A stretch of DNA of 64,000 nucleotides from Xanthostigma xanthostigma (lineage: Eukaryota > Arthropoda > Insecta > Raphidioptera > Raphidiidae): assembly GCA_963575645.1 (NCBI GenBank), contig OY754466.1:37418001-37482000 (forward strand), given 5' to 3'. Within the stretch, counting starts at the first letter, position 1, and every line of letters begins with the position of its first letter. Positions 24,699-36,230 of the stretch are shown here, piece after piece. A model generated the notes under the pieces. It did no database searches, was not told where the DNA came from, and worked only from the letters and a program-made list of their open reading frames with translations. The position numbers and the translations under genes are program-made.

Positions 24699-26221
24699 AA
24701 AATAGTCACTCTAGCAACAATATTAAGTTTGCAAATAAATACACAAATATCTTGTAATAAAAAAGTACACCAAACTACTGCAAACTAACGTTGAGTTGAA
24801 GACGGAAGCGGCGGAAATACATGTCCACCATTAGGATCGAACAGAGTTGCCAACAGCAGAAAACTGATGCCACTAACTAAATAGGTTGCGTTCAGTACAT
24901 ACAACGGCTTCCACTGAGCTCAGCGCTAGTAGCATGGATAGGTTAGTAGAAAGCATAATAATGAACTGGTATTTTAAAAATATCAATTAGATGTGAAATG
25001 TTGAACGCCAAAACCGAAAGTTCGGTCGGACACTACAAATGTATGATTTTTTTTCTGATATTAATATTCGCATGAATTTTGCGAATGCTAATGTTAAAAA
25101 ATATTGGCAGTACTAGCGGTCCGTCCCGGTTTCACCCGAGTGCGATAGATATAATTCTGCAAATTGCATTTCGTTGCGACCCGGCGTCAGAACTAATAGC
25201 TTTGAGCAAATTCTACCAGATTTGCTTCTGAACTGATAGCTTTGAGCGAATTCTCTCAGATGTCGCCACTGGGTAAGTATACTAAAACCGTTTTTTTTTT
25301 GTTTGCTTCTGAACTAATAGCTTTGAGTAAATTCTATGAGAAGTCGATACATGTTACTAAAACAGTCTATTTTCGCAAAGCAACGTAATTTTGTACAAAA
25401 TATTTAATAAAAACTATCCTATATAGCGTATAAATTGGATCAAGCAAGACATATTTACAAAATTTCATTAAAATCGGTTCAGTTCGGAGATTAGCGCGAA
25501 CGAACATCGTGACACGAGATTTTTATATTTAAAAAAATTCGCGCATGCGAATATTCGTTACATCACTATTGCAGACACACTGTTTGCGACTGTCGCCCCA
25601 TGCTCTTTGTTTTAAAACATTCAACTCTCCGCTATAATTGCATTTCGTGGCTGATATTGTATGATGCTATGATTGTGTTTACTGCGCACACCGGCTGCTG
25701 CTTTATATAGGTATATATTTTTTTGATAAAATATTCTCCATGTAACCACTCAACATGAATGTATTTCTATCATACATAATGATAATAATTATAACTAAAT
25801 ACAGAGCCGGTTAAAGTTTTATAATATTCCATCAATTAATTATTACTTGAACTCAAAATGGAAGGCGGGGTCCGGTAAAACACTAAATCTCATTTAAAGG
25901 GAGGGAGAGTGGTCAATGAAAATATCACGTCAACTTTTTAATTCAGAGAATATACATTTTTTTTAATAATAATGATAAATTTATTAAAATATGATTTGCT
26001 GTCTTGTCTTATAATTGAAATTGATCCACTCAACTTGGCATAGCCAGTGCTATGGCGGATTTTTAAATACCTGTAAAAATTTAGCGTTTTAATTTTAGAT
26101 TCAAAGAATATAGTCGTACTAAGTAATAGAAAAAAATATTATCTAGAAAACTTCTTTATATCTAGCGACAATATTCTTCACTAATCTGTTTGTTGGTGCA
26201 TCATCAAACTATTGGGCTAAC
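24699..26221. other. No gene recognised; Helitron remnant inside
   Basis: Apart from the reverse-oriented Helitron end at 25113, no coding sequence or clear repeat is seen. Confidence 0.5.
25113..25530 (-). mobile_element. Helitron remnant, reverse orientation
   Basis: Read on the minus strand, the segment ends CCGGGACGGACCGCTAG with the hairpin-forming CGGGTGAAACCGGG just before it. This is the same 3' end as the Helitrons ending at 53337 and 61935. The other boundary is placed near CACGAGATTTTTATATT and is uncertain. Confidence 0.6.
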
Positions 26222-26549
26222 TTATAATACGCGCCACGGATCTAAAAGGTTCGGAAGTTATAGTCACAAACAGCGTCCCAAAGGCACATTTTAGAGCCGC
26301 GGTTGTGACTCCCACCACTTCCCAGCTACCTACACGGAACGTGCGCTCGTCGGTGATTGGCCTTTGTCAATTGTCGCTTTCCTGCAGCTTTAAAGTACAG
26401 TCGAGTACGCTATTGTCAAGTTGTTATTGTTATTTTAGTTTTGTTGAGTTGCGAGTTTGTAGTTTTTCAACAGACTGTACAAGCGCAAGCCCGCATTCGC
26501 ATTTCGCATCTAACTTCCGAGTCTTTTAGATTCGTGGCGCGTATTATAA
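26222..26549. mobile_element. MITE with ~40-bp terminal inverted repeats
   Basis: TTATAATACGCGCCACGGAT followed by CTAAAAGG and TTCGGAAGTTA at the left matches the reverse complement of the right end with few mismatches. The interior is comparatively GC-rich and lacks a transposase. Two short overlapping ORFs here are considered chance. Confidence 0.75.
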
Positions 26550-26739
26550 TATATTATGACTTTTATATATTTTTTTTTTCGTTGTTCAAGTGTAATAAAT
26601 TTCAAAATTGATGACATTCACGTGATCAACGTCCGGACAAACTTTGAAAATGACACCCATGTTGATTTTCAGACTATTTACCTCTTTTCACCCTCTGAAG
26701 AGTTTTTTTTTTTGAAAAAGCACGTAACACGTATTTATT

Positions 26740-27184
26740 TATTTAATAATAATAATAATAATAATATCTTTATTTAGGAAACAGACAATAGCCTTTGACC
26801 GGCTGACAACGTCTGCCCTTTTTCAATATACATACAAGATAACAAAATTATAAAACAAAGCATGTAAAAATATATAACAAAATTTATAGATATAAAAGCA
26901 GATAAAATATATGGTGTATAACAAAGCTAAAATCGATAAAAAGCTAAAATCAATAAAACCCGATAAAAAGAAGTAATCCTGCGCATTTTCGAATTGATGC
27001 ATCTATATATTATATGATTACTCCATGCAAATTTTGAACCCCCGTTACACCCTTTTAGGGGTTACTGTTCTTAGCGGATTCCTACGTCATAATAACTATC
27101 TGTGTGCCAAATTTCAGCCCAATTCCGTCAAATGGTTTGATCGGTGCGTTGATAGATCAGTCAGTCAGTCACGGTTTCCTTTTA
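26740..27184. repeat. Probable retroelement tail and (AAT)n microsatellite
   Basis: An (AAT)n run at about 26747-26766 leads into TATCTTTATTTAGGAAACAG, a form typical of repeat tails in insect genomes. Further on, TCAGTCAGTCACGGTTTCCTT followed by TTATATACAG resembles the 3' end of insect non-LTR retrotransposons. No protein domain is preserved, so the family is uncertain. Confidence 0.35.
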
Positions 27185-28491
27185 TATACAGAATGTTCAA
27201 AAAGTTCCGAAACGCCTGAATATTTTAAAGAGATTAAGTTTTTTTGGAAAATTGTTGCGACTATAAGTTGCTCAACTGGTTCGGTGACAAAAACTCCTCC
27301 CAAGGGGGTTCCCCATGGAGGGCAGGTAGTAACTCCAATATTTTAAATGGCAACCACATTTTTTATTGGGTTCTTCAAGCAAAAAAAGACATATTTTGTC
27401 CAAAAAAATTTTTTTTTGTTCAAGCTACAGATCACCGAGTACGCGGGATAAAATTTTGCTGGGGGTCTCAATCATACAACGTAGTGGTGTTTCAAAATCT
27501 CGAAACAAACTAATCTTTAAGATTGTTATCAAGGCCAAGTAAAAGAGTACCATTCCTTGACCTATTACAAATGAACAAATTTTGTTTGAGGGGGTGCCCG
27601 GGTGAGGATAACTCCGAAAAATTTTACCCCGCGTACTCGGTGATCTGTAGCTGGAACAAAAAAAAGTTTGGGGCAAAAGATGTCTTTTTTGACGTGATAA
27701 CGTCTTATAAATTGATGAATCACCAATCTTATAAATTGATAAAACACCGGCTGCATGCACGAAAAAGTGTAACGTTCGTAACGTTCCGCCTGACCCTGTG
27801 CGTGCGTTTTGCTAATTTCTCGCTCAATTTAAATCAGATCGGTTTGAAACCAGTCTTAAACGAAAGAGGAGAACATTTTACATAGATTTCGTATAACAGA
27901 ATTTGCCTAAACAGTTTTTTTATACAAATTTATATAGAAAAATAGCTGTATAAATGCAATGTTGTCTAATGCATGGCGCGACGCGGTCGGTCGTCTTTGT
28001 TTGCCGTACATGGAAATTAGAAGATAACGTATGTCTTGTCTTAACATGAAAACGGCTGCATTTCTAATGTTTAATTCAATTTTTTGACATTAGTATTTTG
28101 TGAAATGCAACGCCTTCTAAGTTAAGTATTGGAATAACTAATTATTATTAGAACATAATACTTTGACAGTTGCAAACGTCACTTTTGACATTTCTTATCA
28201 TTCCGACACCAAGGATAAGCGGATTGAAACCAAATTTTGGGAGGTTTAGGTTATGTATTACGGAATACGTTATCACGTAAAACTATCGTCCGTAAACCGA
28301 CTTTACAGACAACCAATTTTTTGCCCAAAGAACTCGACCAAATAAAAAAAATTGCGGTTTCTATTTAAAATTTCGAAGTTACCACGACGAGTTGAGCAAC
28401 TTTCATTCGCAACATTTTTCAAAAAAACTCAATCTCCCTGAGATATTCAAGCCATTCGGGACTTTTTGAACATCCGGTATACAGAAAAAGG
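27185..28491. mobile_element. Foldback element family Y, copy 1, interrupted by element X
   Basis: Inverted ends (TATACAGAATGTTCAAAAAG at the left; ACTTTTTGAACATCCGGTATA at the right) continue inward through matching blocks: GAGATTAAGTTTTTT, GTTGCTCAACT, and TTTAAATGGCAACC versus its complement. An internal pair, CAGATCACCGAGTACGCGGG and CCCGCGTACTCGGTGATCTG, flanks a centre near 27530. The right arm is split by element X at 27691-28316. No coding capacity. Confidence 0.75.
27691..28316 (+). mobile_element. Element X, copy 1 (unclassified, ~626 bp)
   Basis: The element starts GACGTGATAACGTCTTATAAA and ends ACTTTACAGACAACCAA, inserted in a T-run of family Y. The interrupted target TGTCTTTTTTGCCC is seen whole, apart from one base, at about 44676 (TGTCGTTTTTTGCCC). 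Two other copies lie at 51573-52166 and around the BEL/Pao insertion at 56218-61745, both in the opposite orientation. Subterminal ACGTGATAACG appears near both ends. No ORF of note. Confidence 0.75.
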
Positions 28492-28851
28492 TATAGCAGA
28501 CTAGCGGCCTGGTCGGCGGCTTCGTCCAAATTTGTAAATTGCCAACATTTTATATTATCTGAACTCTTGCGGTCAATGATTACAGAATACAGATCACTGC
28601 AGATAGTTCAAGTGACGGGTTTATTCTAATGAATTCGTCTGCACGTTTCCCGTTTAGGAATCACTGTTGCACAGCGACAAAAAGGAAAACTTTGCACTAC
28701 GTACACAATATTCTCTAATGAAAGAGGTATGTGCGAACACCCAGGATAGGTGTTTAATATAATATAGTGTGTACATGACTCTATGAGCCATCTACTGTGC
28801 CCATAATAGCTGTGTCAATAAAGCTGCATAAAGCCGAACACACACTGAAGT
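28492..28851. other. No gene recognised
   Basis: Anonymous sequence between two inverted-repeat elements; nothing supported. Confidence 0.4.
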
Positions 28852-30560
28852 CAGGCCCCTCTTTCGCACTGGGCACGTGTCCAGAGCCCCGCGATCGATA
28901 GGGCCTGTCCTGTCAGATTACCACACAATAATCGATATTTATTACCGAAAAATATATTTATTCCGAAAAAATCAAACGACTGACTGCAATACCTACTTGC
29001 TATATTAGCTTTTGCGTGTGCAAAGCTACTCTACTCTCGCCCGAAAATCAGGCTTTCCAATTTCAGCAAGTGTGGGTATATTTAAATATTAATAAAAATA
29101 CAATTTAAGTACAATAATTCAAGAGAGATTAACCAGTTTGTCGCTGATGTCCATAGAATGTGATATACTCAAAAACAGACCTGGGCAAAAGGCGGCCAGC
29201 GGGCCGAATCCGGCCCGCAGTAGAATTTTCTCTGGCCCGCGAAGCATTTTATAAGTGATTATTAAACGCAAAAATATTACTGTTTGCCAATATAAATTGG
29301 CGCATTAAAATAATTTTAGAAAAATAGTAAATGGTGTTTAAAAACATGAAATTGTTGTTTTAAAAAAAAACTATACTTAAAATTAAACAAAAAAAGAAAT
29401 TGTTTGTCCCACGGTCAAATTTTCATCCGCAATGTGGCCAGACGATCAAAAGATTTCTCTTTAAAAAAACAATTAGGTACGTGGTCGTGTATACAAAGTG
29501 AGGTATAGTAATACAGTAATTCTACACCAGTTTTGCTGATAGCATATTTTGTCGGGGGATAAAAACGCGCGGACTCCTGCAGAACACCCATTTGAAATGT
29601 TCACGCACCACGTCACTTCGACGTGCATCCGACCTCATATTATAGGACAAAGTTGATGTATGTAGTTATAATATAATAGACTGCACACTGTCGCACTGAC
29701 GCTTTATCACTCGCTGTGCAGCCGACAGTTTCATCATGAATGAATAAGTTCAAACAGTATTGTTTCTCACTGAATTGTAAAGTAATCAGTATTGATTTTT
29801 AGTTTGTATTGGCAGGTGGATGTAAACAATGTGACATACGCAGTAGATATTTACTAGTTAGGTAGCCAACGTGTCACCGACTTCAGTAATTCAGAATTCA
29901 TTTTAGCCAGGGATGTAGGTTCAAAAAACAGGTGGAAATCGGTTGATCTGTAGGCCAATCCTAAAACTTCTAGCTATCAGGGCCGTCTTTGACCTAATGG
30001 AGACCCTGGGCACACTAGGATAATGGAATCCCTATGACCTTGACAGAGCACTATTTTGTTAGAATAGACAAAGACAGATAAGCAAGGTTCTGGACTTATT
30101 TTTTTTTTACAATTACATTAAATGGATAGATAATATAATCCACAAAAGTAACTCTTTTTTCATTCACAGGTTAATGCTTAAAAATCTATGTTGATTGAAG
30201 AGGTACCCTTCTAGATTTGAGATGGGCAAAATCGCTTGTTCACTTCTTCAAAATCTATGTTTTTGAGCATATTACATTGTATGGACATCGGCGACAAACT
30301 GGTTAACCTCTCTTTAAACTTTGTACTTACATTGTATTTTTACATATTTTAGATTTACCTAAACATGCTGAAATCGAAAAGCCTGATTTTCGGGCGAAAG
30401 TAGAGTAGATTCGCGTATGTAAAAGCTAATAAGCAAGTATAGGTATTGTAGTCAGTAATATTATTTCGGTAATAAATGTCGGTTATCGTTTGGTGATCGG
30501 GCAGGATCTAGTTGGCCTCTATCGATCAGCGGGGCCCTGGGCACATGCCCAGAGAGGAAT
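28852..30560. mobile_element. Large inverted-repeat element with nested hAT fragment
   Basis: The left arm (about 28852-29185) and right arm (about 30240-30560) are diverged reverse complements. Shared blocks include GCACTGGGCACGTGTCC, GATCGATAG(A)GGCC, GCCTGATTTTCGGGCG and AACCAGTTTGTCGC(T/C)GATGTCCAT. Between them lie a hAT-like fragment at about 29186-29450 and other repeat pieces. No transposase ORF is visible. Confidence 0.6.
29186..29450 (+). mobile_element. hAT-like element fragment
   Basis: ACCTGGGCAAAAGGCGGCCAG followed by CGGGCCGAATCCGGCCCGC is the typical terminal/subterminal sequence of hAT (Charlie-like) elements. I did not find a matching opposite terminus, so only one end appears to survive. 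Confidence 0.5.
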
Positions 30561-30633
30561 GCCCGCTATTTGTTAAATACGTTACAATAAACTGGTACTA
30601 AATGTTTATAACACATTAAAGAAGATTATAGCC

Positions 30634-30992
30634 TAAGATCCCAGAGCCGCCAGACACATCCTATTTTTAAATAAATGAAACCTTACGTTTTGAGTAGTGT
30701 TTTATGTACTTAGAACGCTTGGCGTATACCTCCATCATTGAGTCTGTGACAAATGTACCTGTACAGGTACCAGGTAAGAAAGGTGAGTAAAAATAAGAGT
30801 CACTTAATTTAAATTTAAATGACTGATATTTATATATTATGATTTGTAAAATATCACTATAAATTAGTATCCAGTATCGCCAGTCACTTTCCGCTGACCA
30901 CAACTTCTGACTGACGCTTTAAAGCTCAGAGAAAAATTAATGAACTTCACTTATTTTTTAATGTGGTTGTGTCTGACGGCTCTGGGATTTTA
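30634..30992. mobile_element. MITE related to family A
   Basis: AGATCCCAGAGCCGCCAGACA at the left and TGTCTGACGGCTCTGGGATTT at the right form terminal inverted repeats of about 22 bp. The terminus resembles family A (AGATCCCAGAYCCGCCAGAC). About 360 bp, no coding capacity recognised. Confidence 0.75.
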
Positions 30993-31714
30993 CTCTATTA
31001 TAAAAAATAGTTCAAATTTCATAAGGAAAAAAAATTGTTATAGCTGATCTCATTTCAAAATTTTGACATTATTGAATAAGAAATTTTTTGTTTAAAAAAT
31101 AAGTTTATGGAATATTAAATAATGAATACGAAATTGCGGTAAAAAACATATTTTCGTGCCGTATCTTGTAAACGAAGCTTTATATGGAAAATTCATTAGT
31201 GTCAAAAAAATGTCTTCAACAAAATGCTTTAAATCTGGCACAACGTAAATTTTCCGCATTTTTCGTCATAGTCGACTTAAATAACAAATTATATATTGTC
31301 TACTATTAAAATTTATATGTACTGAAAGATTTTAACTGTTCGTCAGGCGAGTAACCCAAAATTATTAGCGATTATAAAATAATATTTTGACATTATTAAA
31401 GTTTTTTGTTAAAATAATGTAAAAATCGGATGATCTAAGCTTAAAATGTCTCGATATGTGTTTAATACTTTACAATATATTGATACTTACTATATTGTGT
31501 GAAATTATGCAACAAAAAAATCTGAATAACGGTTGATTCTGTGAGCCAGCCCTGCAACTTGCCGTTGTTTTCGAGCTCTTTGAGGTCGTCAATCTGTGTT
31601 AATGAGCTCAAAAATACTGGGCTGGATATCTATAATTTTTTTACCATTTAATAATATCTACAAAATAAAATTTAAAAAAAAATACAAAACAATTAATGTG
31701 CAATTGTTGGGCAA

Positions 31715-31951
31715 TTGAAAGATACAGTTGATAAAATACACTCATATAGTACCCGGGGTAATAAAGACATTAGGGTGCGTCTTTACAAGACCGGCCAATT
31801 AACAAATGAACCTAATTATTGGGCGTTAAAATTCCATAATGTTTTACCAAATAATATAAAAGTAATGAGTTATCATAACATCAAGAAAACAATTAAATAC
31901 GATCTTCTCCTTGATAAATGTCTCTACAATTATAAGAAATTTTTCCAGTAA
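31715..31951 (+). pseudogene. C-terminal fragment of a non-LTR retrotransposon ORF2 (probable)
   Basis: The 78-residue frame contains HSYSTRGNKDIRVRL, FHNVLPNNIKVMS and IKYDLLLDKCLYNYKKFF. This pattern (H-x-T-R...LPNxIK...K-x-L...KC/A-FY) closes the ORF2 of many insect non-LTR retrotransposons. No RT or endonuclease domain precedes it, so it is a 5'-truncated remnant. The first ATG is arbitrary. Identification rests on motif memory only. Confidence 0.55.
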
Positions 31952-33860
31952 ATTTTCTGTATCTGTGTTTGTCACGATTATCGTAAACTTTCTTAGTTTC
32001 ACAATAAAAATTTAAAAAAAAACTTCAATTTGAGCTTGTGTAACATCTTAGGCTACGGGCAAAAGCTTGAATTAATGTTAACAATTTTAAAAGTGCGTGT
32101 GAAATTATTGTTTATAGACGCATTTTATACTAACGCTTGCAATCTGTAAGCACAGCCTCAGTAAATACTTAAATTATATATTATGTTATTGTAATTATTA
32201 TCATTTATAGTTAACAATAACAAAATTAATTATAAATGGTAATCCACAGGACAGTTTATTATATAATATCAATTTTGATATATAGTAGCTAAAAATTATA
32301 TTTTTAAAAATTATAAACAAGACATAGTCAAAATCAACATCATGTTGTTTCTTGTTAAATTTTATCTGTGAACATTGTATGAAATTCTTTTCAAAAAAGT
32401 AACGAAATAAATACGAAAAAGACCATTTTACCACATTAAATTCACAATAAAATGTTTATAAACGTGATAGAAAATTTTTGAATAGCTTCAGTAAAACAAT
32501 GGTTGAGATCATGAATAATAAATATCATATTATTTTACACGTCAGTCCAAATTATTCTAGAAATCTCTTTTTGTATTATTGCATAACATTTTAATAAACA
32601 AAGACACCCTAGAGTTGTTTAATGATATAAAATTACGCGAAAGATACACAAACATTAAAATAAAATCTCGCCATTTATAATTTGCGCGTAAAAATATTAA
32701 AACAATCTGTTATCATACCACAAAGGATTTTTAAACAACTTGGGGTCAAAACGTGGAGGGGTGACGCAGGTGTGACACAAAAGAGACAGAGAAGTGTCTA
32801 TATACGTGACAGTGCTTCCGTTTCGGGAAACTAAACAGGCTACAAGCGCTTTGAAGTTTTCTTCAAGTTCCTTGTCAACAAACAGTCAACATGCTTTTCA
32901 ATCAATGCAAACTTTTCCTTATGATGTGATACCGTGTAGGTTAAACTGACAAAGTCATCAGACTATGTCGCAACATCTTTCAAAGTTTAAAATTTGAACA
33001 GAAACAAGCATTAGTCATTTACTTTTAACAGTGGCGGCGGGTGTATATTTTAAATGGGTGTTCTACAGAGTCAACCGGAGGGCTAGACTTAGAAATGAGG
33101 GGGGAGAGTAGTTAAATTATGAATCATATTATTCATATTTACGATGTTATAATTATTAACATTTTTCAAACACTGCTCATAACGCTCTAGTGCGTAAAAG
33201 TAAAACAAAACTATGGAAGTAGAACTAGTATAATTGTAAAAAATAAAAGAAATACAAAAATTAATATACCACGTTTTTAAAACGAACTAATAAGTATAAA
33301 ATAATTTCTTTACAGAAGATTTTTAACTTGCAGTATTTGAAACGAAAAACGTGGGGCGCATTATTCGTTTTATCTCATGAATAGATTTTTTCATTGATAG
33401 CTACTCTCTACAGTCTACACTTCTTATATAACGGTTTCAAATCCTATACAAGCTAAAAATCTGTCTATAAAGACATTATTTTATGCTTTTTAGTTCGTTT
33501 TAAAAAGGTAGTAGGTATATTAAACATTTGTTTTATTTCTTTTATTATTTTCTTCTTTTTAGTATTTTATTGTATTGTCATCTAATTCTGAGTTATGTTT
33601 AAAATTTCAAGTCTCTATCTCATCAGGAAGTTAGTTTAAAATCGATTAGAAAGTTCCATCAGGAGAGACATACAAAAAAGCGAGTAAAATAAAAACGTGG
33701 TAATAAAAAGAAACAAAAAAAAAATAATGGCACTGACCGCCACTATACCTCACGCCCACTACAGCACAGCGTTGTATAGCCGGTTTTTACAGTATACGGC
33801 ATCCGTGCATTGCAACGTTTCGTTACAATTTCAATCTCAAGAATCGACTTTACCCTAGCG
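31952..33860. other. No gene recognised
   Basis: AT-rich DNA. Near 33032 CAGTGGCGGCGGGTGTATATT resembles a repeat terminus whose complement, GCGCCGCCACTG, appears near 62200, so a decayed hAT end is possible. Nothing else is supported. Confidence 0.45.
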
Positions 33861-34201
33861 CAGGGGTCGGCAACCTGCAGCTCGCGAGTCGCATGCGGCT
33901 CTTTTATTGTAAAGTTGCGGCTCCGGGCTCTCCAGTTCCATACGCAAAAAATAATTATTTTAATATATAAACCCTTAAAAATCGTCCAATTGATTCATGT
34001 CTATCTCTCAGCCATTTCCACTCGCGTCTCACCCGCAACGCCCCCGTCGCGACATGTCGTCCTCGGATATATATTCTATTATACCTATATAAACAAATAC
34101 TATAATACTGAAACGAAAATGTTTAGTGGCTCTTTAAAAACTGGGAAATTTTGTAAATTGTAAGTTTTGGCTCTTCAGTCTCAAAAGGTTGCCGACCCCT
34201 G
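33861..34201. mobile_element. hAT non-autonomous element with 8-bp target-site duplication
   Basis: The element begins CAGGGGTCGGCAACCTGCAG and ends AGGTTGCCGACCCCTG, a textbook hAT terminus. It is flanked by CCCTAGCG (33853-33860) and CCCTAGTG (34202-34209), an 8-bp duplication with one mismatch. It is 341 bp long and encodes no transposase; the overlapping 117-aa frame is chance. Confidence 0.92.
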
Positions 34202-35139
34202 CCCTAGTGTGGTAAAAGAAGTTTCACTTCAAAGATCATATTATGGTTTCACGTAAAAAAATTATCAATCCACAGTTAATATAATATCAAAGGTAATATC
34301 TAGCAAGGTATACATTGCAATGTTTTAAACGCTATATGATGGAGATGATATGTTTTTGCGCATGATATTATGCTTTTAGTCATAAAACTCAATTAGCAAG
34401 CACAGCTTTTATTATATTAGGGAGTAATGAGAACTGTGTGGTGAAGCATATATATTACATAATATAGTGCAGTACGTAGTCTATATCTACGTAACTTACA
34501 CTGTAGTTAATTTTATACGTAGAGTGGCCAAGTTTGCAGTTACATACACTGATTGCATGTATTTGAATTACATTGATTTCCAATATAGTATATTTTAAGT
34601 AACTTGTATTATTATTAGGGCTGGAGGGTCCACCAGTACGATAACTCGATATGCCCAAATTTTGACTTTTTTTTTAATTCATAGAAAACGCTAAATGATG
34701 ACGGTCCAAAAAGAAAACTTTGCGGATTATTCACAAATTTCCTCAAAAACGTAACTTTTCATCTTTCACTGTCATTTTTTTAATCTAACCAATCAGAAAT
34801 CGCATATTATACATGTCATAGTAACTGGTGTAGAATTACTGTATTACTATCTCACTTTGTATACACAACCTCGTAATTATTTTTTTAAAGAACTCCCCTA
34901 ATGGTCCGGGGGCCAGCGACCTATTTAGGTCGTCCATTTCCGCGCGGCTGAAAAACTCGCAAAATGCTCAGACAGTAGTACCATATAGCATAGTGGCCGT
35001 CAGCTGCGCCAGTATTGGTGGAATAGCCTCCCACGCACGGTTAAAAAGATAATATTTTTTATATCCAAATCTTTGACAAATGTCTGTTTAGTACATAGGT
35101 ATCCATGACCACTTATCAAAAAACTGTTCGTTATTAATT

Positions 35140-35345
35140 TTTCATTAAAATTCGATAATTCAAACTCCATTCTATTAGAAAGTAGATATTATACTAATTA
35201 ATTTATATTTTATATTATTATTATATTAATTTATATTTTTAGATTATTTCAAAACGTCTTCTAGTGAAATATTGATTTATAATTTATTATTTTTTGTCAA
35301 TATAGGCCTATAGTCTGAAAAAAATTGGTCGATAATTTTATTTAT
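35140..35345 (+). mobile_element. Penelope-like terminal repeat fragment
   Basis: AATTCAAACTCCATTCTATTAG, ATTATTTTTTGTCAATATA and AAATTGGTCGATAATTTTATT match the terminal repeat of the Penelope-like elements at 4979-5364 and 51160-51240. No coding sequence. Confidence 0.6.
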
Positions 35346-35524
35346 TTGAATAATATTTTTTATCATTACCTATCGATTGAGAACTTGTCAAAAGATAGTT
35401 ATTAATGATCTTTCATAAAAAAAAACGTCAGCTGGCTGTACGATGGTGGATGTTACGTCAGCTGATCATACGAACTTGACGAAATTAATATGAATTCAGT
35501 CATTCCCTATCACATGAATATTTG

Positions 35525-35887
35525 TCAAAAGGTAGTTTTTATAATATTTAAAATAAATAAAATCGTCAGCTGCTTGTATATTGGGGGAAAGATTGTCAGC
35601 TGATACAAAAAAGGGTGTGGTAGAAGAGAAAGTTGGGAACGTCGATATTTTGGCGGTAAAGCTGTAAAGCGTCGATAGCAATCGCTATGATACAGTTGAA
35701 AATCATTAGGTTGTTCAGGAAGTATTACATCTCTTGCTGCTAAATTATATTTTTTTCGAATAGTGAGTATATTACGGCACTTGCACAAATCTTCGTTGAT
35801 TAATTTTAACGTTGAACTTTTCTTTTGACAAAATACACAAAAATTCCAGCCAATTGGGTGACGGGACCACTTCAAAAATGTTGACAT
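35525..35887 (-). CDS. Hypothetical protein fragment, CxxC...HxxC module
   Basis: This 120-aa frame starts MSTFLKWSRHPIGWNFCVFC. Cys17-x2-Cys20 and His67-x2-Cys70 (HSDCYRRFTALPPKYR) are spaced like an N-terminal zinc-binding module, with further Cys at 35 and 37. Similar CxxC...HxxCY modules begin long uncharacterised proteins in hemipterans and cnidarians; this is from memory. The last 30 residues are hydrophobic and unlike the rest, so the frame probably runs into non-coding DNA and the protein is truncated. It lies between the arms of an inverted-repeat element and is likely element-borne. No function is assigned. Confidence 0.45.
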   Translation of the reverse strand: MSTFLKWSRHPIGWNFCVFCQKKSSTLKLINEDLCKCRNILTIRKKYNLAARDVILPEQPNDFQLYHSDCYRRFTALPPKYRRSQLSLLPHPFLYQLTIFPPIYKQLTILFILNIIKTTF

Positions 35888-36230
35888 TTTATTATATTAA
35901 AGAATTTCTGATATCGCGCGGGTAATGGATCGTATTCAATATGATATTTGCTATTCGTTGCCATGGTTAGCTACATAATATTATGTTCCACGTCATGTAA
36001 AAATTAATCTAAGCATGCCGAACTAGTTTATTTCTGACAGATTTATAAAACAAAATAGCGGCTGATTTCTTTATTTTCAAAATATTTCCGAAGCTATAAA
36101 GCTACCTATTCCCCCGATAGTGCCGCAGCTGACGGCCACGATGCTACATAGTCCAACTGTCTAAAGCTTTTTACGAGTCTTTGAGGCATGCGGAAATTGG
36201 TAAGAAAAACCTGTTACTGGCCCCCGGACT

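Larger units (their letters stand above)
34902..36230. mobile_element. Inverted-repeat element carrying a small putative zinc-binding ORF
   Basis: The left arm (34902 to about 35055) and right arm (about 36100-36230) match as reverse complements. Shared blocks are GGTCCGGGGGCCAG / CTGGCCCCCGGAC, GTGGCCGTCAGCTGCG and AATTTCCGC. The interior holds a Penelope-like terminal fragment (about 35140-35345) and a minus-strand ORF at 35525-35887. Confidence 0.7.

Noticed and set aside
26305-26777. Possible host exon or promoter (GC-rich, several ORFs)
   Set aside because: Most of the stretch lies between 40-bp inverted repeats of a MITE at 26222-26549; no splice structure or conserved domain.
27425-27885. 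Overlapping frames of 63-120 codons on both strands
   Set aside because: They lie in the arms and centre of foldback family Y and element X; palindromic DNA gives similar frames on both strands.
33810-34163. 117-codon plus-strand frame
   Set aside because: It begins outside and runs through a hAT non-autonomous element; no transposase motif.
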